From an uncultured Bacilli bacterium (GTDB taxonomy: Bacteria; Bacillota_I; Bacilli_A; RF39; UBA660): 45,806 bases of DNA. Numbering within the stretch: the first letter of the stretch is position 1; every line of letters starts with the position of its first letter. Made by a program: the position numbers and the translations under genes. Location of the stretch: the NCBI GenBank assembly GCA_934096295.1, contig CAKOLL010000007.1:1-45806 (forward strand), in the 5' to 3' direction. The notes beneath the pieces were generated by a model. That model ran no database searches, was not told the origin of the DNA, and worked only from the letters and a program-made list of their open reading frames with translations. Below, in pieces: positions 7,116 through 14,582 of the stretch.

Positions 7116-8918
7116 ATGGATAAGATAATAAATATTGCCGTAGTTGCACATGTTGATGCTGGCAAATCTACTTTAGTTGATGGTTTGCTAAGACAAAGTG
7201 GTGTTTTTAGAGCAAATGAAGAATTAGTTGATTGTGTTATGGATAGTGGAGACCTTGAAAAAGAAAGAGGTATTACTATAACAGCTAAAAACTGTGCTAT
7301 TAAATATAAGGATTATAAAATTAATATAGTTGATACTCCCGGTCATGCTGATTTTTCTAGTGAAATTGAAAGAGTTATTAAAACTGTTGATACAGTTATT
7401 TTACTTGTGGATTCTGCAGAAGGACCAATGCCTCAAACTAGATTTGTGTTAAAAGAAGCATTACAGAATAATTTAAGACCAATTTTATTTATTAATAAAA
7501 TTGATAAAAAAGATGAGAGAGCTGAAGAAGTTGTTGATATGACATTTAATTTGTTTATGGAATTAGGTGCAACAGATGAACAATTAGATTTTCCGATTCT
7601 TTATGGTAGTGCTAGAAGTGGTTATGCAATTTATAATATGGGTGATGAAGGTAAGGATTTAACTCCATTATTTGAAACTATTGTAAATAATACTAAAGTG
7701 TTTGAAGGTAATGATACTGATCCATTACAATTACAAGTATGTCAACTTGCTTATGATGATTATATTGGTAGACTTGGTATTGGTAGAATTAATAAAGGTA
7801 AAATAAAGAGTGGTGAAACTGTTTCTTTAGCAACAAATGATGGAAAAGTTGAATCTTTCCGTGTTACTAAATTGTTTGTTAATGAAGGAATTAAGAGAGT
7901 AGAGGTCCCTGTTGCTTACTTTGGTGATATTGTAACAGTTGCAGGATGCTCAGATGTTTCTATTGGAGATACAATTTGTGAAAAAGATAAAATTAATCCA
8001 CTTCCTAAAATTGTTATTGAAGAACCAACATTATCAATGAATTTCTTAGTTAATAATTCTCCATTTGCTGGTCAAAGTGGTAAATTTTTAACAAGTAGAC
8101 ATTTAAAAGAAAGATTAGAAAAAGAACTTGAAACTAATGTAGGATTAAAAGTTGAACAATTAGAAGGTGCAGATGGTTTTAAGGTAAGTGGTCGTGGTGA
8201 ACTTCATTTATCTATTTTACTTGAAAATATGAGAAGAGAAGGATATGAATTATCTGTTTCTAAGCCTGAAGTTATTTTTAAAGAAATAGATGGTGAAAAA
8301 TGTGAGCCATATGAAAAAGTTATTGTTAATGTACCAAATGAATATTCTGGAACTGTAATTAATTCTTTAAATGAAAGAAAAGGAATTATGCAAAGCGTTA
8401 CACCAGGTGAAGTTGGATATACAAAATGTGAATATTTAGTTCCCACTAGAGGATTAATTGGTTATCGTGGTTCATTTATTACTGAAACTAAGGGTGAAGG
8501 TATTATGGTTCGTTCATTTGATTCTTATGGACCATATGCTGGAGTAATTTCTGGCCGTAAAAATGGTGTTTTAGTTTCAATGGTTAATGGTACAACTTTT
8601 GGTTACTCATTATTTAACTTAAGTAGTAGAGGTACGATGATAGTAGACCCATCAACTGATGTATATATTGGTATGATTGTAGGTATTGCTAATAAAGAAG
8701 GAGATTTAGATGTTAATCCTTGTAAAAATAAGGAACTTACCAACACTAGAAGTGCTCATGCTGATGAAGCAATAGTGTTAAATAAAGCTAAGAAATTCAC
8801 TTTGGAAGAAGCATTAGAGTTTATTGAAGATGATGAATATATTGAAATAACACCAACAGAAATAAGACTTAGAAAAAAATATTTAGATCCAAAAGAAAGA
8901 TATCGAAGAGCTCGTTAA
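7116..8918 (+). CDS. typA: Translational GTPase TypA/BipA
   Basis: TypA (BipA) is a ribosome-associated GTPase of the EF-G class needed for ribosome assembly and stress or low-temperature growth. The G domain is complete: AHVDAGKST at 11-19, RGITI in switch I at 51-55, DTPGH at 73-77 and NKID at 127-130. Domain II, the EF-G-like domains III and V, and the BipA-specific C-terminal domain follow (GLIGYRGSF, then SRGTMIVDP). The length, 600 residues, is usual for the family. The gene is monocistronic, with its own promoter and a terminator whose stem begins inside the last codons. Nothing unusual is seen in the sequence. Confidence 0.97.
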   Translation: MDKIINIAVVAHVDAGKSTLVDGLLRQSGVFRANEELVDCVMDSGDLEKERGITITAKNCAIKYKDYKINIVDTPGHADFSSEIERVIKTVDTVILLVDSAEGPMPQTRFVLKEALQNNLRPILFINKIDKKDERAEEVVDMTFNLFMELGATDEQLDFPILYGSARSGYAIYNMGDEGKDLTPLFETIVNNTKVFEGNDTDPLQLQVCQLAYDDYIGRLGIGRINKGKIKSGETVSLATNDGKVESFRVTKLFVNEGIKRVEVPVAYFGDIVTVAGCSDVSIGDTICEKDKINPLPKIVIEEPTLSMNFLVNNSPFAGQSGKFLTSRHLKERLEKELETNVGLKVEQLEGADGFKVSGRGELHLSILLENMRREGYELSVSKPEVIFKEIDGEKCEPYEKVIVNVPNEYSGTVINSLNERKGIMQSVTPGEVGYTKCEYLVPTRGLIGYRGSFITETKGEGIMVRSFDSYGPYAGVISGRKNGVLVSMVNGTTFGYSLFNLSSRGTMIVDPSTDVYIGMIVGIANKEGDLDVNPCKNKELTNTRSAHADEAIVLNKAKKFTLEEALEFIEDDEYIEITPTEIRLRKKYLDPKERYRRAR

Positions 8919-8936
8919 TATGCGACTCTTTTTTTT
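8906..8936 (+). terminator. Intrinsic terminator of typA
   Basis: AAGAG-C-TCG pairs with CGA-CTCTT (one bulged C) around an 8-nt loop, followed by eight T residues. The 5' arm lies in the typA coding end. Confidence 0.8.
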
Positions 8937-8967
8937 CGATTTTTTCCATGAAAATTACATATTTTAC

Positions 8968-9033
8968 TTTTATTTTAGAAAAAGTTGTGTTATAATTTGT
9001 TTATCAGTTTTAAGTGGGCAGAATATCCCACTT
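8968..9033 (+). promoter_or_regulatory. Promoter and leader hairpin of the rimP-nusA-infB operon
   Basis: TATAAT at 8991-8996 is preceded by TGT, forming an extended -10; the -35 (TTTTAT, 8968-8973) is poor. The RNA would start near 9003 and fold almost at once into a 7-bp hairpin, AAGTGGG/CCCACTT at 9012-9033, followed by TTTATTATT. This could be a weak attenuator or a 5'-stabilising hairpin ahead of the RBS at 9047. Confidence 0.55.
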
Positions 9034-9057
9034 TTATTATTAGTTATGGAGGTGTTT

Positions 9058-9312
9058 ATGAAACTAGTTTTGGAGAAACTTAAAATTGATTTACAAGAAA
9101 GATTGGATAGTGAAGAAATTATAGTGGATGATATTACTTTTGAAGAAAAAGGAAAGTATCATTTCTTGACAGTTACCTTAGATAAAATCGGAGGAATTGA
9201 TTTAGAAACTATTGTTGATGCTACAAAAATTGTAAATGAGGTAGTAGATAAAGCTGATATAACTGATGATAGTTATATACTAGATGTAGTAAGCAAAGAA
9301 AGAGGAGAGTAA
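9058..9312 (+). CDS. rimP: Ribosome maturation factor RimP, short form
   Basis: RimP assists assembly of the 30S subunit. The start is ATG 9058, just after GGAGGTG; the frame upstream is open but lies across the promoter. The protein has only 84 residues. It matches the N-terminal RimP domain (a DLETI segment, then VVDKADITDDSYILDVVSKERG, corresponding to the usual YxLEVSSPG region). It stops where the C-terminal SH3-like domain of ordinary 150-residue RimP would begin. The identification rests on this pattern and on the position directly before nusA, which is conserved in most bacteria. The short form may be a lineage trait, since the frame ends cleanly one base before the nusA start codon. 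Confidence 0.82.
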   Translation: MKLVLEKLKIDLQERLDSEEIIVDDITFEEKGKYHFLTVTLDKIGGIDLETIVDATKIVNEVVDKADITDDSYILDVVSKERGE

Positions 9313-9313
9313 A

Positions 9314-10426
9314 ATGAATGGTAAAGAATTAATTAAAGCGTTAAATACTATTGTAGAAGAAAAAAATATAAGTGCTGATATAATATTTGAAGCATTGGAA
9401 TTAGCACTTCAAACAGCATATAAGAAAAATTTTAATTCAAAAACTAATGTTAGAGTAGATATTAATCGTGAAACTGGAGATATTAAAGTTTATTCTTATT
9501 ATGTGGTTGTACCTGAAATTGATGAAGGTAGTGTAGTGGAAGATGAAGAAGGTAATATTACTAGAGTAGAACCTGAAATAAATAGAGATGCTCAAATATT
9601 ACTTGAAGATGCTATTAAAAAGGTACCAACTATAAAAGTAGGAGAAACTATTGAAGAAGAAGTAACACCAAAAGATTTTGGAAGAGTGGCAGCTGGTACT
9701 GCGAAACAAGTTGTAATGCAAAAGATAAGAGAAGCAGAAAAGAATAGTGTTATTGAAGAATTTGCTGATAAACAAGATGAATTAATGGTGGGTATGGTTG
9801 CTATGGAAGATCAAAATAACTATTATATTGATTTAGGTAGAACAAGAGGAATACTTCCTAAAAAAGAAACAATCCCTGGTGAACAAATAGTAATGGGTTC
9901 AAGTATTAAAGTTTATGTAAGTAAAGTTGAAAGTGGACCAAAAGGACCTATCATTAAATTATCTAGAAAAAATTATGGATTTGTTAAAAGATTATTTGAA
10001 CATGAAATACCTGAGGTTGCAAATGGCACAATAATTATTACTCAAGTAGTTAGAGAAGCAGGTATTCGTACAAAAGTAGCTTTATATTCAACGAATGATA
10101 GAATTGATGCAATTGGTTCTTGTATTGGAGAAAGAGGTTCAAGAATTGCAGGTATCTTAAAAGAATTAAAGGGTGAAAAAGTAGATTTAGTTTTATATAG
10201 TGAAGACCCTGCAGAATTTATTAAAAATGCAATGACACCAGCTAAAGATGTAATAGTATCAATTCCAGATGCAGAAGAAAGAAATGCTTTAGTAATAGTT
10301 AATAATGATAATTTATCACAAGCAATTGGTAAAAAGGGAAGTAATATTAAATTAGCTAGTAAGTTAACCAAATATCATTTAGAAATTAAAACAATGGAAG
10401 AAATTCAAAAAGCAGGTAATAATTAA
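9314..10426 (+). CDS. nusA: Transcription termination/antitermination factor NusA
   Basis: NusA binds RNA polymerase and nascent RNA and modulates pausing, termination and antitermination. The order is typical: N-terminal polymerase-binding domain (about 1-130), S1 domain (about 150-217, with YYIDLGRTRGILP), and two KH domains with GERGSR near 272 and GKKGSN near 339. It ends at 370 residues without the acidic C-terminal repeats of proteobacterial NusA, as is usual in Bacillota. The RBS AGAGGAG overlaps the end of rimP. The stop codon overlaps the start of the next gene by one base. Confidence 0.97.
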   Translation: MNGKELIKALNTIVEEKNISADIIFEALELALQTAYKKNFNSKTNVRVDINRETGDIKVYSYYVVVPEIDEGSVVEDEEGNITRVEPEINRDAQILLEDAIKKVPTIKVGETIEEEVTPKDFGRVAAGTAKQVVMQKIREAEKNSVIEEFADKQDELMVGMVAMEDQNNYYIDLGRTRGILPKKETIPGEQIVMGSSIKVYVSKVESGPKGPIIKLSRKNYGFVKRLFEHEIPEVANGTIIITQVVREAGIRTKVALYSTNDRIDAIGSCIGERGSRIAGILKELKGEKVDLVLYSEDPAEFIKNAMTPAKDVIVSIPDAEERNALVIVNNDNLSQAIGKKGSNIKLASKLTKYHLEIKTMEEIQKAGNN

Positions 10427-10683
10427 TGAAGAAAATTCCAATGCGTTCATGTGTTATAACTAAAGAAAAATTACCTAAAAAAGAACTTATTAGGGTAGTT
10501 AGAACGCCAGAAGGTGAAGTAATTATTGATACAGTTGGTAAAGCAAATGGACGTGGAGCTTATTTAAAAAAAGATATTGAGGTTATAAAAAAAGCTAAAA
10601 GTAATAAATTATTAAATAGGGTATTAGAAGTGGAAATACCAGATAAAATATATGAAGAGTTAGAAGAAATAATAAACAAATAA
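10426..10683 (+). CDS. rnpM: YlxR family RNA-binding protein (RnpM)
   Basis: This small basic protein of the YlxR family starts MKKIPMRSCVITKEKLPKKE, with the family's arginine/cysteine motif, and has GRGAYL in the middle. It is encoded between nusA and infB as in most Bacillota, and its start overlaps the nusA stop. In Bacillus the family member binds RNase P RNA and modulates its activity. Normally a second small gene, ylxQ (L7Ae-like), follows; here infB follows after only 17 nt, so ylxQ is missing at this locus. Confidence 0.93.
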   Translation: MKKIPMRSCVITKEKLPKKELIRVVRTPEGEVIIDTVGKANGRGAYLKKDIEVIKKAKSNKLLNRVLEVEIPDKIYEELEEIINK

Positions 10684-10700
10684 AGAAAGGTTGTGATTAA

Positions 10701-12809
10701 ATGAAAGTTTCAGAATATGCAAATGATGTAAATTTATCAGTGGCTGAAATATTAAAGAAATGTCATGAGTTAGCAATTAATGTTAATAATAAAGATGATT
10801 ATTTAACAGATGATGATATTATTATGCTAGATAATACTATTAATTTAATTTCTACGGATGATGAAATTACTTTTGAAGAAGAAGAGGATATTGAAGATAA
10901 AGTAGATGAAATAATGACTTCTTCAAGGGTAGATAAAAGTATGAAAGATAGTATTGCTAAAGAAAAATTGAAGAAGAAAGATGCAAGTAAGCAAGATTTC
11001 AATTTAAAGAAGAAAGAAATGTATAAGCATAAGAATAAACTTATGAAAAATGAAACAGATGAAAATATTGTTTTATATAAAAATGGTATGAGTGTATCAG
11101 AATTTGCAAATGTTTTAAATGTTGGTGGAGCTGAAATAATTAAGAAATTAATGGAAAATGGTTTAATGTTAAGTTTAAATCAACCAATTGATTTTGAAAA
11201 TGCAGAAATAATAGCACTTGATTATAAAAAGACTTTAAAAAGAGAAGAAACTCAAGATGTTACTAATTTTGAATCTTATGAAATAATTGATAAAGAAGAA
11301 GATTTAGTTAAAAGACCTCCGATAGTAACTATAATGGGACATGTTGACCATGGTAAAACTACATTACTTGATTATATTAGAAATACTCATGTGGTTGATA
11401 AAGAATTTGGAGGAATTACTCAACATATCGGGGCTTATCAAACTAAATATAAGGATGAACTTATAACATTTATTGATACTCCAGGACATGCTGCTTTTAC
11501 AGAAATGCGTGCAAGAGGTGCATCAGTTACGGATATAGTTATTATAATTGTTGCTGCAGATGATGGTGTTAAACCTCAAACTAAAGAAGCTGTTGATCAT
11601 GCTTTAAGTGCAAATGTTCCAATTATTGTAGCTGTTAATAAGATAGATAAACCAGATGCAAATATTGATAGAGTTCTAACAGAGATGGCTGAGATTGGTA
11701 TTACACCGGAAAGCTGGGGTGGAGATATTCCATTTATTAATATATCTGCTCATACTGGTGAGGGTGTTGAATTATTACTAGAAACAATTCTTACAATTGC
11801 TGAGGTAAATGAACTTAAGGCTAATCCAAATCGTTATGCAGTTGGAGCTGTTATTGAATCTCGCCTTGATAAAAATGTCGGAGGTATTGCTTCGTTCTTA
11901 ATTCAAAATGGTACACTTAGACTTGGAGACCCAATTGTTGTTGGTACAAGTTATGCAAAGGTAAGAACAATGAAAAATGATCGTGGAGAATCTATAGTTG
12001 AAGCTGGCCCATCAACTCCGGTTGAAATTACTGGTTTAACAGAAAATCCATCTGCGGGGGATAAATTCATGGCTTTTGAAACGGAAGCTGAAGCTAAAAA
12101 TGTTGCCGAAAAACGTCGTGATGCTGCGAAAATGAATGCTGGTAAAGATAAGAAAGTTTCTTTAGATGATTTATTTGCATCAGTTGATGCTGGTAATAAA
12201 GAAATAAATGTTGTTTTAAAAGCAGATGTTCGTGGTTCTGAAGAAGCTGTTAAAAATGCTTTAGAAAAAATTAAAGAAAAAGATGTATCTGTTAAAGTAA
12301 TAAGAAGTGGTATTGGTGCTATTACAGAATCTGATGTAGTGCTTGCTAGTGCATCAAATGCTATTATTATTGGATTTAATGTTGTTGCATCAAATAATGC
12401 TAAGGATATTGCTAAAGATAATAATATAGATATTAGATTATATACAATTATTTATAAATTAGTTGAAGATATTGAAGCTGCTATTAATGGTATGTTAGAT
12501 CCTGAATATGAAGAAAAAGTCCTTGGAGCTGCTGAGGTTAGAAAAATATTTAAATTCTCTAAGATTGGTAATATAGCTGGTTCTTATATAACAAGTGGTA
12601 TTGTTAAAAATGGTGCTATGGCTCGTGTTATTCGTGATGGAGTTGTTATAGCAAGTGATGAAGTTATCGCATCTTTACAAAGAGAAAAAGATACAGTTAA
12701 AGAGGTTAAAAAAGGCTTTGAATGTGGTATTACTTTAGAAAAATTTAATGATTTTAAAGAAGGAGATACTATTGAAGCATATGAAATGGTTGAGGTAAAA
12801 CATGCCTAA
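10701..12809 (+). CDS. infB: Translation initiation factor IF-2
   Basis: IF-2 is the GTPase that places initiator tRNA on the 30S subunit and promotes subunit joining. Two IF2N-type helical modules are visible, at about 1-45 and 130-170, separated by a charged lysine-rich linker. The G domain has GHVDHGKT at 213-220, DTPGH at 259-263 and NKID at 313-316. Beta-barrel domains follow, ending with the fMet-tRNA-binding C2 domain. At 702 residues it is near the Bacillus length. The RBS AAAGGTTG lies in the 17-nt gap after rnpM. The end overlaps rbfA by 8 nt, consistent with coupled translation. Confidence 0.97.
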   Translation: MKVSEYANDVNLSVAEILKKCHELAINVNNKDDYLTDDDIIMLDNTINLISTDDEITFEEEEDIEDKVDEIMTSSRVDKSMKDSIAKEKLKKKDASKQDFNLKKKEMYKHKNKLMKNETDENIVLYKNGMSVSEFANVLNVGGAEIIKKLMENGLMLSLNQPIDFENAEIIALDYKKTLKREETQDVTNFESYEIIDKEEDLVKRPPIVTIMGHVDHGKTTLLDYIRNTHVVDKEFGGITQHIGAYQTKYKDELITFIDTPGHAAFTEMRARGASVTDIVIIIVAADDGVKPQTKEAVDHALSANVPIIVAVNKIDKPDANIDRVLTEMAEIGITPESWGGDIPFINISAHTGEGVELLLETILTIAEVNELKANPNRYAVGAVIESRLDKNVGGIASFLIQNGTLRLGDPIVVGTSYAKVRTMKNDRGESIVEAGPSTPVEITGLTENPSAGDKFMAFETEAEAKNVAEKRRDAAKMNAGKDKKVSLDDLFASVDAGNKEINVVLKADVRGSEEAVKNALEKIKEKDVSVKVIRSGIGAITESDVVLASASNAIIIGFNVVASNNAKDIAKDNNIDIRLYTIIYKLVEDIEAAINGMLDPEYEEKVLGAAEVRKIFKFSKIGNIAGSYITSGIVKNGAMARVIRDGVVIASDEVIASLQREKDTVKEVKKGFECGITLEKFNDFKEGDTIEAYEMVEVKHA

Positions 12810-13149
12810 GTATAAGATTGCACGAATTGCTAGTGATATTCAAAGGTATCTTGGTGATATATTAATTAATGAAGTTAATGATGAAATACTTAAAAGTATA
12901 ACCATAACTGGTTGTGATGTAACTAATGATTTAAGTTACTGCAAAATATATTTTACCTCTATCATGGATATGGATGAAAAAACTTTGGAAAAAGAGGTTA
13001 ACGAAGCTGCACCATTTATTCGTGGTAAGTTAAGTGAAAGACTAGAAATTAGACATACACCAGAACTTAAATTTGTTTTTGATAAATCTATTGCTTATGG
13101 TGAAAAAATAGAAAAAATTATTGATAAAATCGAAAAGGATAATAAATAA
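12802..13149 (+). CDS. rbfA: Ribosome-binding factor A
   Basis: RbfA is a KH-fold protein that binds the 30S subunit during 16S rRNA 5'-end maturation. The 115-residue length, the pattern ITITGCDVTNDLSYCKIYFT in the middle and the later LSERLEIRHTPELKFVFDKS are diagnostic. The last motif is the family's R-x-x-P-x-L-x-F signature. It overlaps infB by 8 nt and the next gene by one base, so it is in the same transcript. Confidence 0.95.
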   Translation: MPKYKIARIASDIQRYLGDILINEVNDEILKSITITGCDVTNDLSYCKIYFTSIMDMDEKTLEKEVNEAAPFIRGKLSERLEIRHTPELKFVFDKSIAYGEKIEKIIDKIEKDNK

Positions 13150-13685
13150 TGATAGAAATAACTAGAGATATACCTAAAATTTATGAAAGAGTAGCAGTTG
13201 AAGAATTTTATAAACATTGTCAAAATATAACAAAAGATAAAAGATTATTTAATTATGATATTCATTTTACAACTGATGAATCTAAGTTAAGTAATAAAGA
13301 TTTAAATAATAGTTCATTAATGCAAGCAATTAAGTTAGTTAAAAATGACGAAAGAAATGTAATGTTTTTAATGTGCTTAAATGAACAAAATGTTTTAGTG
13401 GGAATTGCTAGAGTAGTATTAAGAAAAGATTCTTTAGATGTAAGTCATATTTTGTTAACTAATTATCCAGATGTTTTAGAAAAAATGGAAATATTAAATG
13501 AAATAATAAATAGATTAGAAGAATTAACTGATAATTTTAAACAAAAAATAATTAATATTGCTGTAGTAGATGATGATGTAACAGTTAAGTTTGTTAAAGC
13601 TTTAGGTTATGAAGAATTAGATTGTTTATTTACTAAAGATTTAGGAAAGAGAGAAATTGATGGACCAACTCTTAGTCGTAAATAA
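13149..13685 (+). CDS. GNAT-like protein of unknown function between rbfA and truB
   Basis: The protein has 178 residues and no named family that I can assign. The order of elements (a helix-rich N-terminus, a central strand pair around VLVGIARVVLRKDSLDVSHI, a helix, then INIAVVDDDVTVKFVKALGYEEL) resembles a GNAT acetyltransferase, where the final F-x-x-x-L-G-Y-E motif is common. The acetyl-CoA loop R/Q-x-x-G-x-G/A is not evident, so catalytic activity is doubtful. The start overlaps the rbfA stop and the end overlaps truB, so it is cotranscribed with ribosome-maturation genes. A role in that process is inferred from position only. Confidence 0.6.
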   Translation: MIEITRDIPKIYERVAVEEFYKHCQNITKDKRLFNYDIHFTTDESKLSNKDLNNSSLMQAIKLVKNDERNVMFLMCLNEQNVLVGIARVVLRKDSLDVSHILLTNYPDVLEKMEILNEIINRLEELTDNFKQKIINIAVVDDDVTVKFVKALGYEELDCLFTKDLGKREIDGPTLSRK

Positions 13686-14499
13686 ACCTGAAGGTGTTAC
13701 AAGTAGAGATGTTGTTAATAAATTAAGTAAAATATTAAATACTAAAAAAATAGGACATACGGGAACTCTAGATCCAATTGCAACTGGAGTTCTTGTTTGT
13801 TTAACTGGTAAATATACTAAACTAGTTGATTTATTAACTGCTTTAGAAAAAGAATATGTTGCAGAAATAAAATTAGGTATTAAAACTGATACTGGTGATA
13901 TAACAGGAAATGTTATAGATACAAGTAATAAAGTTATTTTAAAAAATGATATTCTAGATGTAATAGAAAAATTTCCAAAGAAATATTTACAAACTGTTCC
14001 TAAATATTCTGCGGTTAAAATTAATGGTAAAAAGTTATATGAATATGCAAGAGAAAATATAGAAATTGAATTACCTAAAAGAGAGGTATATATATATAAT
14101 TTAGAATTAATTAGTTTTAATGAAGATATTATAAAGATTAAAACTAAAGTATCTAAAGGAACATATATTAGAAGCTTAATTGAAGATATATGTGAAATAT
14201 TAGGTACAGTTGGATGTATGAAAAGTTTAGTTAGAACTCATCAAGGGGTTTTTGGAATTGATGAAGCATTTACACTAGAAGATATTAAAAATAATAATTA
14301 TAAGGGTAAAAATATACATGAGTTTTTAGATTATCCTTGTATAAATGTTGAGGAATGTAATTTAAAAACAGTATTAAATGGTGGTAAAATAAGTAATATA
14401 TATGATATTAAAAATAAAGTTATTTTGATGTATGATAATAAAGATTTAGCTATATATGAAGTTGATGGAGAAACTCTAAAACCTTATGTGATGTTTTAG
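13660..14499 (+). CDS. truB: tRNA pseudouridine(55) synthase TruB
   Basis: TruB makes pseudouridine 55 in the T-loop of most tRNAs. The catalytic aspartate is D38 in GHTGTLDPIATGVL. KYSAVKINGKKLYEYAR and SKGTYIRSLIEDI are also family motifs. The length of 280 residues is normal. ATG 13660 is preferred to the TTG one codon earlier because GAGAG lies 6 nt upstream and the protein then starts MDQLLVVNKPEG. It overlaps the preceding gene by 26 nt. A perfect terminator stem is embedded in its last codons, ending the operon. Confidence 0.96.
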   Translation: MDQLLVVNKPEGVTSRDVVNKLSKILNTKKIGHTGTLDPIATGVLVCLTGKYTKLVDLLTALEKEYVAEIKLGIKTDTGDITGNVIDTSNKVILKNDILDVIEKFPKKYLQTVPKYSAVKINGKKLYEYARENIEIELPKREVYIYNLELISFNEDIIKIKTKVSKGTYIRSLIEDICEILGTVGCMKSLVRTHQGVFGIDEAFTLEDIKNNNYKGKNIHEFLDYPCINVEECNLKTVLNGGKISNIYDIKNKVILMYDNKDLAIYEVDGETLKPYVMF

Positions 14500-14509
14500 A
14501 GTTTTTTTT
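14471..14509 (+). terminator. Intrinsic terminator of the rimP-truB operon
   Basis: A perfect 12-bp stem AAACTCTAAAAC/GTTTTAGAGTTT with a 10-nt loop is followed by T residues. Both arms overlap the last truB codons and stop. Confidence 0.9.
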
Positions 14510-14553
14510 GATGTCAAGTAATGTAAATAAATATATATAAAAGTGATTTGAAG

Positions 14554-14562
14554 TGGTATAAT
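14554..14562 (+). promoter_or_regulatory. Extended -10 promoter of the LTA-synthase-like operon
   Basis: TGG directly followed by TATAAT (14557-14562), 20 nt before the start codon. No good -35 is seen, which is tolerated with an extended -10. The RBS is AGGAGA. Confidence 0.5.
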
Positions 14563-14582
14563 ATTTAATAGGAGATAGTTCT

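Noticed and set aside
8920..9057. Upstream extension of rimP by 46 codons
   Set aside because: It crosses the terminator of typA, the promoter and the leader hairpin; a strong RBS precedes ATG 9058.
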